From positions 1 through 64,000 of the forward strand of contig JBGPHT010000018.1 of NCBI GenBank assembly GCA_041484525.1: a stretch of DNA of 64,000 bases, given 5' to 3'. The notes under the pieces were generated by a model. It saw only the letters and a list, made by a program, of their open reading frames with translations, did not search any database and had not been told where the DNA came from. A program made the position numbers and the translations under genes. Below, in pieces: positions 17,297 through 24,459 of this stretch. The DNA comes from JBGPHT01 sp041484525. GTDB taxonomy: Bacteria; Acidobacteriota; Terriglobia; Bryobacterales; Bryobacteraceae. The number at the start of each line of letters is the position of its first letter. The stretch's first letter is position 1.

Positions 17297-18309
17297 GGCC
17301 CGTAGTCGTCGCCCTCGCCCTCCTCCTGTCTGCCTGTTCCCACTACTCCGAATTCACGCTACCCGAAGTTTCCGGCGGCGACCCCAACACTTCATTCTCC
17401 TTCGAACCTCAGAAAGATCCTGTCCTCTCTCCCGCCGAAGGCTGGGAATCCCAAGACGTCCTAAACCCTTCCGTCGTCCGCATCGGCGCGCAACTCCTCA
17501 ATTTCTATTCCGGCTTCGACGGCCAAACCTGGCGCACCGGCCTCGCGCTCTCGACCGACGGCGTCAACTGGCAGCGTCGCGGCACCTTCCTGGAGCCGTC
17601 CCCGCACACATGGGAAGGCCCCTACATCGCCGCCAATGGCTCCGCCCTCTATCACGACCATCAGTTCTACTACTGGTACGTCGCGGGCGACCGCGCCGTG
17701 CCTGCCATCGGCCTGAAGCGCGTCCCCGGAGATGCGCGCGGACCGCAAGGTCTGCCTCGCCAGGAATCCAAACCCGTCCTCGAGCACGGCCCCTACGGAA
17801 GTTGGGACGAGCGGGGCGTCGCCGATCCCTACGTGATCTGGATCGAGCCATACTTCTACATGTACTACCTGGGTCAGGACCGCGCGCGGCGCCAGCGGAT
17901 CGGTGTGGCGCGCTCCACCGATGGTCTGGTTTTCGAGAAACTCCGCTCCAATCCCGTGCTCGAACTGGGCAACATCGGCGCGTTCGATGAGGCCGATCTC
18001 GGAGAGCCCGCCGTCTGGCAGTCCCACGGCTTCTATTGGATGCTCTACACGGGCATCGACGCCTCCGTCAACCGCAAGCTGGGCCTGGCGCGATCCACCA
18101 ACGGCGTGCATTGGACCAGACTCCCCGCAGTGTTCGCAGGCACCGAGATGTGGAACTCGCGCGTGCTGTGCGACCCCACCGTCGACACCTCGGGCGGCGT
18201 GATCCGCGTCTGGTTCGGCGGCGGCGACGTGGCCTCGCGCGATGCCGGTCTGCACGGCCGGATCGGCCTCGCGATCCTGCGGCCGGTTAATGCTACGCTG
18301 GCGAAGTGA
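17239..18309 (+). CDS. Five-bladed-propeller lipoprotein, glycosyl hydrolase family 43/DUF377-like
   Basis: The protein has a lipobox (ALALLLSAC) followed by repeated blades with the ALSTDGVNWQRRG / VARSTDGLVFEKL / LARSTNGVHWTRL pattern of GH43-, GH32- and GH130-like beta-propellers. It probably binds or cleaves glycans at the outer membrane. The start is uncertain. The frame is open back to an ATG at 17131 that overlaps the kinase stop, but all codons from there to about 17296 are palindromic repeat sequence. GTG at 17239 gives 356 residues with the lipobox cysteine at 33 and is used here. TTG at 17242 is equally possible. The stop overlaps the bshA start. Confidence 0.75.
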   Translation: MLPVPETRVPETRVPETPRRPVVVALALLLSACSHYSEFTLPEVSGGDPNTSFSFEPQKDPVLSPAEGWESQDVLNPSVVRIGAQLLNFYSGFDGQTWRTGLALSTDGVNWQRRGTFLEPSPHTWEGPYIAANGSALYHDHQFYYWYVAGDRAVPAIGLKRVPGDARGPQGLPRQESKPVLEHGPYGSWDERGVADPYVIWIEPYFYMYYLGQDRARRQRIGVARSTDGLVFEKLRSNPVLELGNIGAFDEADLGEPAVWQSHGFYWMLYTGIDASVNRKLGLARSTNGVHWTRLPAVFAGTEMWNSRVLCDPTVDTSGGVIRVWFGGGDVASRDAGLHGRIGLAILRPVNATLAK

Positions 18310-19430
18310 ACGTCGGCATCACGTGTTATCCCACCTACGGCGGCAGCGGAATCGTCGCCACGGAACTGGGGCTCGAGCTGGCGATGCGCGGCCACGAGGT
18401 CCACTTCATCACCTACGCCAACCCCATCCGCCTGGACCCGGGGACCCCCCGCATCCACTACCACGAGGTCGAGGTTTCCACCTATCCGCTGTTTCAATAC
18501 CCACCCTACTGCCTAGCGCTGGCCTCGCGCATGGCGGAAGTGGCCGAGTCATACCACCTGGATCTGCTGCACGTGCACTACGCCATTCCGCACTCCATCT
18601 CCGCCATGCTGGCGCAGCAGATGCTGGCCGTCAGGCGCAAGCTGCCCTTCATCACCACACTGCATGGCACCGACATCACGCTGGTGGGGACCGACCGCTC
18701 GTACTTTCCGATTACCAAATTTTCCATCGAGCAATCGAACGGCGTGACCTCGATCAGCGAGTACCTGCGGCAGCAGACGGTGGAGGTCTTCGGCGTCGCC
18801 AACGAGATCCGCGTCATCCCCAATTTCGTCAACTGCGATGTCTACCAGACCGACGACAAAAAGGAGCGCGCCGCCGCCTATTCGCCCGACGGCGCGAAGC
18901 TGTTGATTCACCTTTCGAACTTCCGGCCCGTGAAGCGTGTGCTGGATTGCATCCGCATCCTGGCCGAAGTGCGGAAGCACACACCCGCGCACCTGTTGAT
19001 GGTGGGCGACGGTCCGGAGCGCAGCCCCGCCGAGTATCTGGCGCGTGAGCTGAAGCTGGAACAGCACGTCTCGTTCCTCGGGAAACAGGACCACGTGGAG
19101 CGGTTGATCCCGCTGGCGCACGTACTCTTGATGCCGAGCGAGCTCGAATCGTTCGGACTCGTAGCGCTCGAAGCCATGGCCTGCAGCGTGGTCCCCGTCG
19201 CCACGCGCGTAGGCGGCGTCATGGAGTTGATCACCGATGGCGAAGACGGATTTCTCGAGTCCGTCGGCGATATCGAAGCCCAGGCCGCGCGCGTAGTTTC
19301 ACTTCTGACGGATGACGATTTGCACTACCGCATGCGCAAGGCCGGCCGCTGGAACGCTTCCGAGCGTTTCTGCACCGACAAAATCATCCCGCAATACGAA
19401 CGCTATTACGAACAAGTCCTGGCAACCTAA
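18306..19430 (+). CDS. bshA: N-acetyl-alpha-D-glucosaminyl L-malate synthase BshA
   Basis: This 374-residue GT4 glycosyltransferase carries BshA hallmarks: NVGITCYPTYGGSGIVATE at the N-terminus, HVHYAIPHSISA near residue 95, TTLHGTDITLVG near 118, and the C-terminal donor-site motif PSELESFGLVALEAMAC near 278. It joins N-acetylglucosamine from UDP-GlcNAc to L-malate, the first step of bacillithiol synthesis, in the cytoplasm. The final enzyme gene, bshC, is about 18 kb downstream on the same strand, which supports the assignment. It starts with GTG overlapping the previous stop by 4 bases. Confidence 0.93.
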   Translation: MNVGITCYPTYGGSGIVATELGLELAMRGHEVHFITYANPIRLDPGTPRIHYHEVEVSTYPLFQYPPYCLALASRMAEVAESYHLDLLHVHYAIPHSISAMLAQQMLAVRRKLPFITTLHGTDITLVGTDRSYFPITKFSIEQSNGVTSISEYLRQQTVEVFGVANEIRVIPNFVNCDVYQTDDKKERAAAYSPDGAKLLIHLSNFRPVKRVLDCIRILAEVRKHTPAHLLMVGDGPERSPAEYLARELKLEQHVSFLGKQDHVERLIPLAHVLLMPSELESFGLVALEAMACSVVPVATRVGGVMELITDGEDGFLESVGDIEAQAARVVSLLTDDDLHYRMRKAGRWNASERFCTDKIIPQYERYYEQVLAT

Positions 19431-19433
19431 TCC

Positions 19434-19506
19434 GCATTTCGGGGACAGGCTACGAAACCTTCCGCGCCGCTCTTGCGCGGAATTTCGTTGCCTGTCCCCG
19501 AAATGC
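19434..19506. repeat. Family-1 palindromic repeat, short form
   Basis: GCATTTCGGGGACAGGC and GCCTGTCCCCGAAATGC form perfect outer arms of 17 bases. The inner arms match the other copies. The element starts three bases after the bshA stop, and the aldo/keto reductase starts 55 bases beyond its end. It could act as a terminator-like hairpin. Confidence 0.92.
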
Positions 19507-19561
19507 CCCGTCACGAATCGCACCGCCCTCAACGCATCCGCCCCTACAATAGAAAGAGACT

Positions 19562-20560
19562 ATGTACGCGACCTCCGTTGCCACCGCGCGCTACGTGGAT
19601 CGTCACCCCGAATACCGCGACGCCGGGTTCTACCGAACCATCCTCGGCCTTAAGGTCTCGACGCTCGGCATCGGCACCTATCTCGGCGGCCTCGACGACA
19701 CCGCGGACCGCGCCTACATCGACGCCCTGGTCGCCGCCGGTGAGGGCGGCATCAACTTCTTCGACACCGCGATCAACTATCGTAACCAGCGCTCGGAGCG
19801 TTGCATCGCCGCCGCGCTCGATCGATTGCAGCGCGACGAAGTCGTAGTCTCGACCAAGGCCGGATTTCTCACGCCCGGCGCCGTGCCCGGCTTCCTTCAG
19901 CCGGACGACGTCGTCGGAGGCATGCATTCCATGTCGCCCAACTTTCTCGCGCACCAGATCGAGCAGAGCCGCGCCAACCTAGGCGTCGACACCATCGACG
20001 TGTTCTATCTGCACAACCCCGAAACGCAGCTCGGCTTCCGCACCCACGAAGAGTTCGAAGCGCGCATTCGCCGCGCGTTCGCCCACCTGGAGCGCCTCGT
20101 AGACCAGGAGAAGATCCGCTGGTACGGCTGCGCCACCTGGGACGGATTTCGCAAGAAAGACGCGCTCAGCCTGCCGCGCCTGGCCGGGATCGCGCAGCAG
20201 GAGGGCGGCCCGGAGCACCACTTCCGTTTCATCCAGCTTCCGTTCAACCTGGGGATGGTGGAAGCGTTCGTGGACCGGCCGGAGAGCGTTCTCGAAACCG
20301 CGGCGCGCGTAGGCGTGGCCGTAGTGGCCAGCGCCAGCCTGCAGCAGACGCGCGTGATCCAGGAGATGCCGGAGTCAGTTTCGAAACTGCTTCCGGGCTT
20401 CGACACCGACGCCCAGCGCGCCATCCAGTTCACACGCTCGACCCCGGGAATCGCGGTGGCGCTGGTGGGAATGGGCCGGCCGGAGCACGTGCTCGAGAAC
20501 CTGCGAGTGGCCCGTGTGCGCCCGGCGAGCCGCGAGGAGTATCTGCGGCTTTACCAGTGA
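19562..20560 (+). CDS. Aldo/keto reductase family oxidoreductase
   Basis: The 332-residue protein is a TIM-barrel aldo/keto reductase. The catalytic Asp and Tyr lie in FFDTAINYRNQRSE near residue 62, the lysine in VVSTKAGF near 97 and the histidine in FYLHNPE near 147. It should reduce aldehydes or ketones with NADPH, or oxidise sugars such as L-fucose or galactose; the substrate is unknown. The stop overlaps the start of the UvrC-like gene by one base (TGATG), suggesting coupled translation. Confidence 0.88.
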   Translation: MYATSVATARYVDRHPEYRDAGFYRTILGLKVSTLGIGTYLGGLDDTADRAYIDALVAAGEGGINFFDTAINYRNQRSERCIAAALDRLQRDEVVVSTKAGFLTPGAVPGFLQPDDVVGGMHSMSPNFLAHQIEQSRANLGVDTIDVFYLHNPETQLGFRTHEEFEARIRRAFAHLERLVDQEKIRWYGCATWDGFRKKDALSLPRLAGIAQQEGGPEHHFRFIQLPFNLGMVEAFVDRPESVLETAARVGVAVVASASLQQTRVIQEMPESVSKLLPGFDTDAQRAIQFTRSTPGIAVALVGMGRPEHVLENLRVARVRPASREEYLRLYQ

Positions 20561-21666
20561 TGACCGCCATCGAAGTCGGGGAAGATCTGGCGCCGCTCGA
20601 TGTTGCCCTCGAGGGCTTGCCCAACAGTCCCGCCGTTTTCGTGTTGTGGCCAAAGAGCGGCGAACCGTATCTTTCGAAGACCGCGCTCCTCCGCCGCCGC
20701 CTGCTGCGCCTCTTGCGCCAGCGCGACAAGCCCTCGCGCCTTCTCAACCTCCGCCACACAGTCGCCCGCATCGAATACCAGTTGACCGGCTCCGCGCTCG
20801 AATCCAGCATGGTGCAGTACGGACAGGCCCGTCGCCTGTTCCCGGAAAATTGCCTCGAAGTCCTGCGGCTGCGCATGCCGCCCTACGTGAAGATTATCCT
20901 GACCAACGAATTCCCGCGCAGCCACATCACCACCCACCTCGCGCGCGCCGGCTTGCACTTCGGCCCCTTCCGCTCGCGAGCCTCGGCCGAGCGGTTCGAA
21001 GCGCAATTTCTCGACCTGTTCCAGATGCGCCGCTGCCAGGAAGACCTGGTCCCCGCGCCCGATCACCCCGGCTGTATCTATGGCGAAATGGGCATGTGCC
21101 TGCGCCCGTGCCAGCAAGTGGTGGGCAAGCCCGAGTACGATCGCGAAGTGGAGCGCGTGGTGGATTTCCTGAGCACCGGCGGACGCTCGCTGCTCGATTC
21201 CATCGGCCGCTCGCGCGACCAGATGAGCGAGCAGATGGACTTCGAAGAGGCCGCCCGCCTGCACAAACGCTTCGAGAAGGTGCAAGACGTGCTCAAGCTG
21301 CGCGACGAGCTGGCACGCGATCTGGACCGCCTGCACGGCGTCGCTGTAACTCGCTCGACGTCCGCCGATGGCGTGGTGCTCTGGTTCGTACGCGAAGGCG
21401 AAGTAGCGCCGCCTGCGCATTTCAGCTTCGTGGTGGAGGAGGGCAAGCCGGTGTCGCTCGACCGCAAGCTGCGCGAGACCATCGCCGCCATCGCCCCGCG
21501 CCGGCTTTCGGTACGCGAGCGGCAGGAATACCTGGCTCTGCTGGCGCGCTGGTATTACTCCACCTGGCGCGACGGCGAGTGGCTGGCGTTCGAGAGCTTC
21601 GACGACGTGCCCTATCGAAAACTGGTCAACGCTGTTTCGCGCGTGGCCCATCGCAGCGTATCATAG
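20560..21666 (+). CDS. UvrC-like protein lacking the endonuclease C-terminus
   Basis: This 368-residue protein resembles the N-terminal half of excinuclease UvrC. It has a degenerate GIY-YIG-like fold near residues 14-60 (LPNSPAVFVLWPKSGEPYLS), a four-cysteine segment including CQ, CIYG and CLRPCQQ, and a UVR motif DFEEAARLHKRFEKVQ near residue 228. The RNase H-like endonuclease and helix-hairpin-helix domains of full UvrC (about 600 residues) are absent, and the canonical Tyr/Arg residues of the nuclease are not evident. It probably binds UvrB or DNA without making the 5' incision. The exact role in acidobacterial repair is unknown. Confidence 0.78.
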   Translation: MTAIEVGEDLAPLDVALEGLPNSPAVFVLWPKSGEPYLSKTALLRRRLLRLLRQRDKPSRLLNLRHTVARIEYQLTGSALESSMVQYGQARRLFPENCLEVLRLRMPPYVKIILTNEFPRSHITTHLARAGLHFGPFRSRASAERFEAQFLDLFQMRRCQEDLVPAPDHPGCIYGEMGMCLRPCQQVVGKPEYDREVERVVDFLSTGGRSLLDSIGRSRDQMSEQMDFEEAARLHKRFEKVQDVLKLRDELARDLDRLHGVAVTRSTSADGVVLWFVREGEVAPPAHFSFVVEEGKPVSLDRKLRETIAAIAPRRLSVRERQEYLALLARWYYSTWRDGEWLAFESFDDVPYRKLVNAVSRVAHRSVS

Positions 21667-21671
21667 GTCTC

Positions 21672-21953
21672 ATGAAAGAGTGGGGCTTTGCGCAGAACCA
21701 ACCCAATGAAGAGTTGGCGCAGTTGCATTTCTTCTCCATGCAGAAGCAGCAGGCAGGGGGCGCGGTCGAGTTCCGCGTCACCGTGAAGGAATACATCACG
21801 CCCAAAGAGCCGACCATGATCTTCTTCGCCCAGGCCGACAGGCAGACCAATCAGAAGACCGCGCCGTACACTCCCTGCGGTTGGGGCAAGACGCTATTCG
21901 AGGCTCTCTCGGAGTGCGTCAAGTCGATCAATAAATTTCCGTACGAAGGGTAG
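21672..21953 (+). CDS. Conserved hypothetical protein
   Basis: The 93-residue product starts MKEWGFAQNQPNEE and contains a beta-rich centre (VEFRVTVKEYITPKEP) and a TPCGWGKTLFEALSECVKSI segment. No signal, membrane helix or known family is recognised. It begins six bases after the UvrC-like gene and is probably co-transcribed with it. The length, the good start and the amino-acid composition support a real gene. Confidence 0.7.
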   Translation: MKEWGFAQNQPNEELAQLHFFSMQKQQAGGAVEFRVTVKEYITPKEPTMIFFAQADRQTNQKTAPYTPCGWGKTLFEALSECVKSINKFPYEG

Positions 21954-21989
21954 GAGTGGCGCAGGCCAGGCGGTGCGCCACTTTAGAAA

Positions 21990-22340
21990 TCAGTCGCTGA
22001 GGAAGCTGGTGACGGCCTTTGCTTCGTCGTCGAACGAGGCGAAGACGGTGTACAGCTTCGTCACCTGCAGCAGGTCTTTGATCTTTCCCTGGGTGTTGAG
22101 CAGCTTAATGTGGCCGCCCAGATTCGACACCGTGGCGTAGGCGCCCACCATTTCGCCCAAGCCGGCGCTATCCATATAGCTGACGTCTTTCAGGTTGAGG
22201 AGTATCCTCCTTTCGCCGGCAGTTACCAGGTCTTTGATGGTGTTCCGGATCATTCCGGAACCATCCCCCAGGGTAAGACGGCCCGAAATATCTACCACCA
22301 CTACGTCGCCAACGTGGCGCACAGATGCTTTGCAGCTCAT
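21990..22340 (-). CDS. STAS-domain anti-anti-sigma factor
   Basis: This 116-residue single-domain protein has the SpoIIAA/RsbV fold pattern. The conserved phosphorylatable serine is in VSYMDSAGLGEMVGAY near residue 58, after a typical VVDISGRLTLGDG strand. In the family, dephosphorylated protein binds an anti-sigma kinase and frees the sigma factor; no kinase or phosphatase partner gene is adjacent. Translation starts after a strong GGAGGAGG site. It is divergent from the small membrane protein gene. Confidence 0.9.
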   Translation of the reverse strand: MSCKASVRHVGDVVVVDISGRLTLGDGSGMIRNTIKDLVTAGERRILLNLKDVSYMDSAGLGEMVGAYATVSNLGGHIKLLNTQGKIKDLLQVTKLYTVFASFDDEAKAVTSFLSD

Positions 22341-22378
22341 TAATCCTCCTCCGTTATTATGTACAATCGGAGGTCAAT

Positions 22379-22585
22379 ATGCAGGAACATCCTCTTCCGA
22401 TTTGGTTTTTCATCGGAATCCTGCTCATGATCTACGGGTTCCTGATTATGGGCCAAGGCATGTGGGAACTGTTCCGCCCGCCGGTTCACCCGGCCGTCCT
22501 GGCGGAGTTGCATCCCAGCCTGTGGTGGGGCGCGCTGATGCTGATCGTGGGCGGGATATTTCTGGGCCGCTCCTCGCCGTGGTGA
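22379..22585 (+). CDS. Small two-helix membrane protein
   Basis: The 68-residue product (MQEHPLPIWFFIGILL...) has two hydrophobic helices at about residues 8-30 and 46-62, with a PPVHPAVLAELHPSLWWG loop between them. I recall similar small proteins from Acidobacteria, but the function is unknown. ATG at 22379 is chosen because CGGAGGT lies seven bases upstream. It ends one base before the convergent TIGR03435 gene. Confidence 0.75.
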   Translation: MQEHPLPIWFFIGILLMIYGFLIMGQGMWELFRPPVHPAVLAELHPSLWWGALMLIVGGIFLGRSSPW

Positions 22586-22586
22586 A

Positions 22587-23465
22587 TCAGTTCTCGGTGG
22601 GGACTTTCTCCACGCGATCGACGACCACGACCTCGAGTGGAGCTTTCCGCTTCTCCAGTCTGAGCCCCAACGCCTGCAGCGAAGTGAGGATCGACACGCC
22701 GGAATCGGTGCCCGGCGGCGGACCCGCTTCGGGTGGAATCGTCCTTCCGGTGCCCGACGCCCTCACCAGCGCGCGCAGTTCGTCAAACGAGAATTCGAGC
22801 GTGAAGTCATACGTCCCGGTGAGCCCGGTCATATCCACGACAGGCCCATCCTCAAACCGTGCCAGAGTGTCGGCGAGTCCCGCCATCGTCAATTTCTTAG
22901 CTTCGAAGCGATTGGCCGTAAATGACATCGAAGATCCTCTGCCGAGGCTGACGTCGGTACCGCCCCGGCCGGCATTGACGGCGACATTCACTGGCGTACT
23001 CCCGGCAGGCACACCGTCGGCCTCCGGATCGAGCGGCGACTCTTTCAACTTCGGTCCACTCTTCCCGACGATGAGGGCATAGACGGGAAGCTCCCTCGTC
23101 TCGCGGTGTTCCTTCAACTTGAAGCGGTCCACGAGGAGGGATTGGATCATGTCGGTGACCTGTGAGCGCGCCGCGCCGGCCGGCAGTTTGGCGGAGATGT
23201 CGAACCTCTCGGCGCCGATCCAATCCGGCCCCAGGATTTGAAAATCCTTCACCTTATACGCCATCCGGATGTAGTCCTTCAGCGAGAGCGAACTGCAATG
23301 GACCATCGCGCCATCGATCTGGACGCCGATGCGTACCTGTCCCGCCGCCGCCGGTGCGGACGCCTTGACCGACGCCACTTCGAATTCCGGCCGCGCCGTC
23401 GCCGGAGTCTGACCGAAAACCGGAACCGCCATGATCGTAAGAAGAGCGCCTCGAAGCAGCTTCAT
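22587..23465 (-). CDS. TIGR03435-family (Solibacter-type) exported protein
   Basis: This 292-residue protein has a signal peptide (MKLLRGALLTIMAVPVFGQ), then FEVASVKASAP and the conserved series DYIRMAYKVKDFQILGPDW, ERFDISAKLP, DRFKLKEHRETRELPVYAL and GPKLKES. It ends with VVDRVEKVPTEN. The order and motifs match the TIGR03435/DUF3738 family, expanded in Solibacter-like Acidobacteria. Some members are linked to BlaR1/M56 peptidases, but none is adjacent here. The biochemical role is unknown. A second member lies at 30909-31670. Confidence 0.92.
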   Translation of the reverse strand: MKLLRGALLTIMAVPVFGQTPATARPEFEVASVKASAPAAAGQVRIGVQIDGAMVHCSSLSLKDYIRMAYKVKDFQILGPDWIGAERFDISAKLPAGAARSQVTDMIQSLLVDRFKLKEHRETRELPVYALIVGKSGPKLKESPLDPEADGVPAGSTPVNVAVNAGRGGTDVSLGRGSSMSFTANRFEAKKLTMAGLADTLARFEDGPVVDMTGLTGTYDFTLEFSFDELRALVRASGTGRTIPPEAGPPPGTDSGVSILTSLQALGLRLEKRKAPLEVVVVDRVEKVPTEN

Positions 23466-23513
23466 ACCCTGATATGACGAGGGACATCGAGAAAAGGTTC
23501 AAAGCAATGCTTC

Positions 23514-23636
23514 GAAAGAATCCGGCGAAAGAATCCGGCGAAAGAATCTGGCGAAAGAATCCGGGGATGCTCCGGGCGACCTACGCGAATGCTGCAACCT
23601 ATCCGCAAAGTAGGGGCGTCCCCGCATTCTTTCGCG
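23514..23636. repeat. Family-2 palindromic repeat with a tandemly amplified end
   Basis: Four tandem 13-base units GAAAGAATCCGGC (the third with T for C, the fourth running into GGGGATGC) occupy 23514-23565. They lead into a palindrome whose right end reads GTCCCCGCATTCTTTC. The core from 23553 matches the copy in the SCO gene at 60850-60933. It lies between the TIGR03435 gene and vapB. Confidence 0.88.
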
Positions 23637-23706
23637 CTCTGGTATATCCCTCGGGATTGCCTCACAATAGAAATCGTGAGGTCCCGGAAGAAGCGGCGCA
23701 CCCTCT

Positions 23707-24042
23707 ATGTCAAGAAATCCCGCCGCACACCGTTTGGCTGAGCAGGTCAGCAAACGGATGGGCGTGACCCTCAGCGACGCAGTGATCTCCGCGCTGGAAG
23801 ACAAACTCCGTATCACGGGCCGCCCCCTCGATCGCACGAGAGTGGATGCTATCTGCGCCAGAATCGGTGCCCTTCCGGTCATCGACGCCCGCACCCCTGA
23901 AGAGATTCTTGGGTACACGGGACGCCCCCTCGATCGCACCAGAGTGGATGCTATCTGCGCCAGAATCGGTGCCCTTCCGGTCATCGACGCCCGCGCTCCC
24001 GTAGAGATTCTCAGCTACGACGAAATCGGTATTCCGCGCTAA
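23707..24042 (+). CDS. vapB: VapB-type antitoxin with duplicated C-terminal segment
   Basis: This 111-residue protein starts SRNPAAHRLAEQVSKRMG followed by a ribbon-helix-helix-type DNA-binding segment (TLSDAVISALEDKL), as in Rv0623/VapB-like antitoxins of 70-85 residues. The C-terminal toxin-binding part is present twice: residues about 37-70 and 71-104 are near-identical 34-residue copies (TGRPLDRTRVDAICARIGAL). This arises from a 102-base in-frame tandem duplication. The protein should bind and block the VapC next door and repress the operon. The stop and vapC start share one base (TAATG). Confidence 0.87.
   Translation: MSRNPAAHRLAEQVSKRMGVTLSDAVISALEDKLRITGRPLDRTRVDAICARIGALPVIDARTPEEILGYTGRPLDRTRVDAICARIGALPVIDARAPVEILSYDEIGIPR
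23815..24018 (+). repeat. 102-bp in-frame tandem duplication inside vapB
   Basis: Copies at 23815-23916 and 23917-24018 are almost identical. About 55 central bases show no difference, and the few changes cluster at the ends. The duplication keeps the reading frame and the stop codon, so it lengthens rather than breaks the antitoxin. Confidence 0.93.
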
Positions 24043-24437
24043 TGGTAATCGACACGTCGGCGCTGGTTGCAATCGCGCTCGGGGAATCATCCCGGCAGAG
24101 ACTGTTGGACGCACTTGAGTCCGAGGGCAGCCGAAGCATTTCGTCGATATCGCTCCTTGAAGCGGGCATAGTCCTTCGAGCGCGGCTTGGCCCGACCGCC
24201 CTCCCGTTGTTGTACAAGCTCGTGGACGAACTCGTGAACGAGGTAGTCCCATTTGATGTGATCCAGGCGCGACTGGCCATCTCCGCGTTTGAGCGTTTCG
24301 GCAAAGGAATGGGCCACGCAGCGCAGCTCACCTTCGGAGATTGTGCCGTGTATGCCCTCGCAGGAATGCGCGGTGAACCGGTGCTGGCCACGGGAAATGA
24401 CTTCTCGGCAACCGATCTTACCGTCTATCGGCCATAG
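24042..24437 (+). CDS. vapC: VapC-type PIN-domain ribonuclease toxin
   Basis: The 131-residue PIN-domain protein has the acidic active-site set: Asp4 in MVIDTSALVA, Glu41 in SLLEAGIVL, an Asp in TFGDCAVYAL near residue 99 and an Asp in TGNDFSATDL near 117. VapC toxins cleave specific RNAs and are held in check by VapB; the target here is unknown. Start and vapB stop overlap in TAATG, the usual coupled arrangement. All key acidic residues are intact, so the toxin is probably functional. Confidence 0.92.
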   Translation: MVIDTSALVAIALGESSRQRLLDALESEGSRSISSISLLEAGIVLRARLGPTALPLLYKLVDELVNEVVPFDVIQARLAISAFERFGKGMGHAAQLTFGDCAVYALAGMRGEPVLATGNDFSATDLTVYRP

Positions 24438-24459
24438 CATTTGCAGACCCTGTACTGCG

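Noticed and set aside
23514..23565. A CRISPR-like array, from the four spaced-looking 13-base repeats.
   Set aside because: The units are contiguous with no spacers, are far too short, and no cas gene is present.
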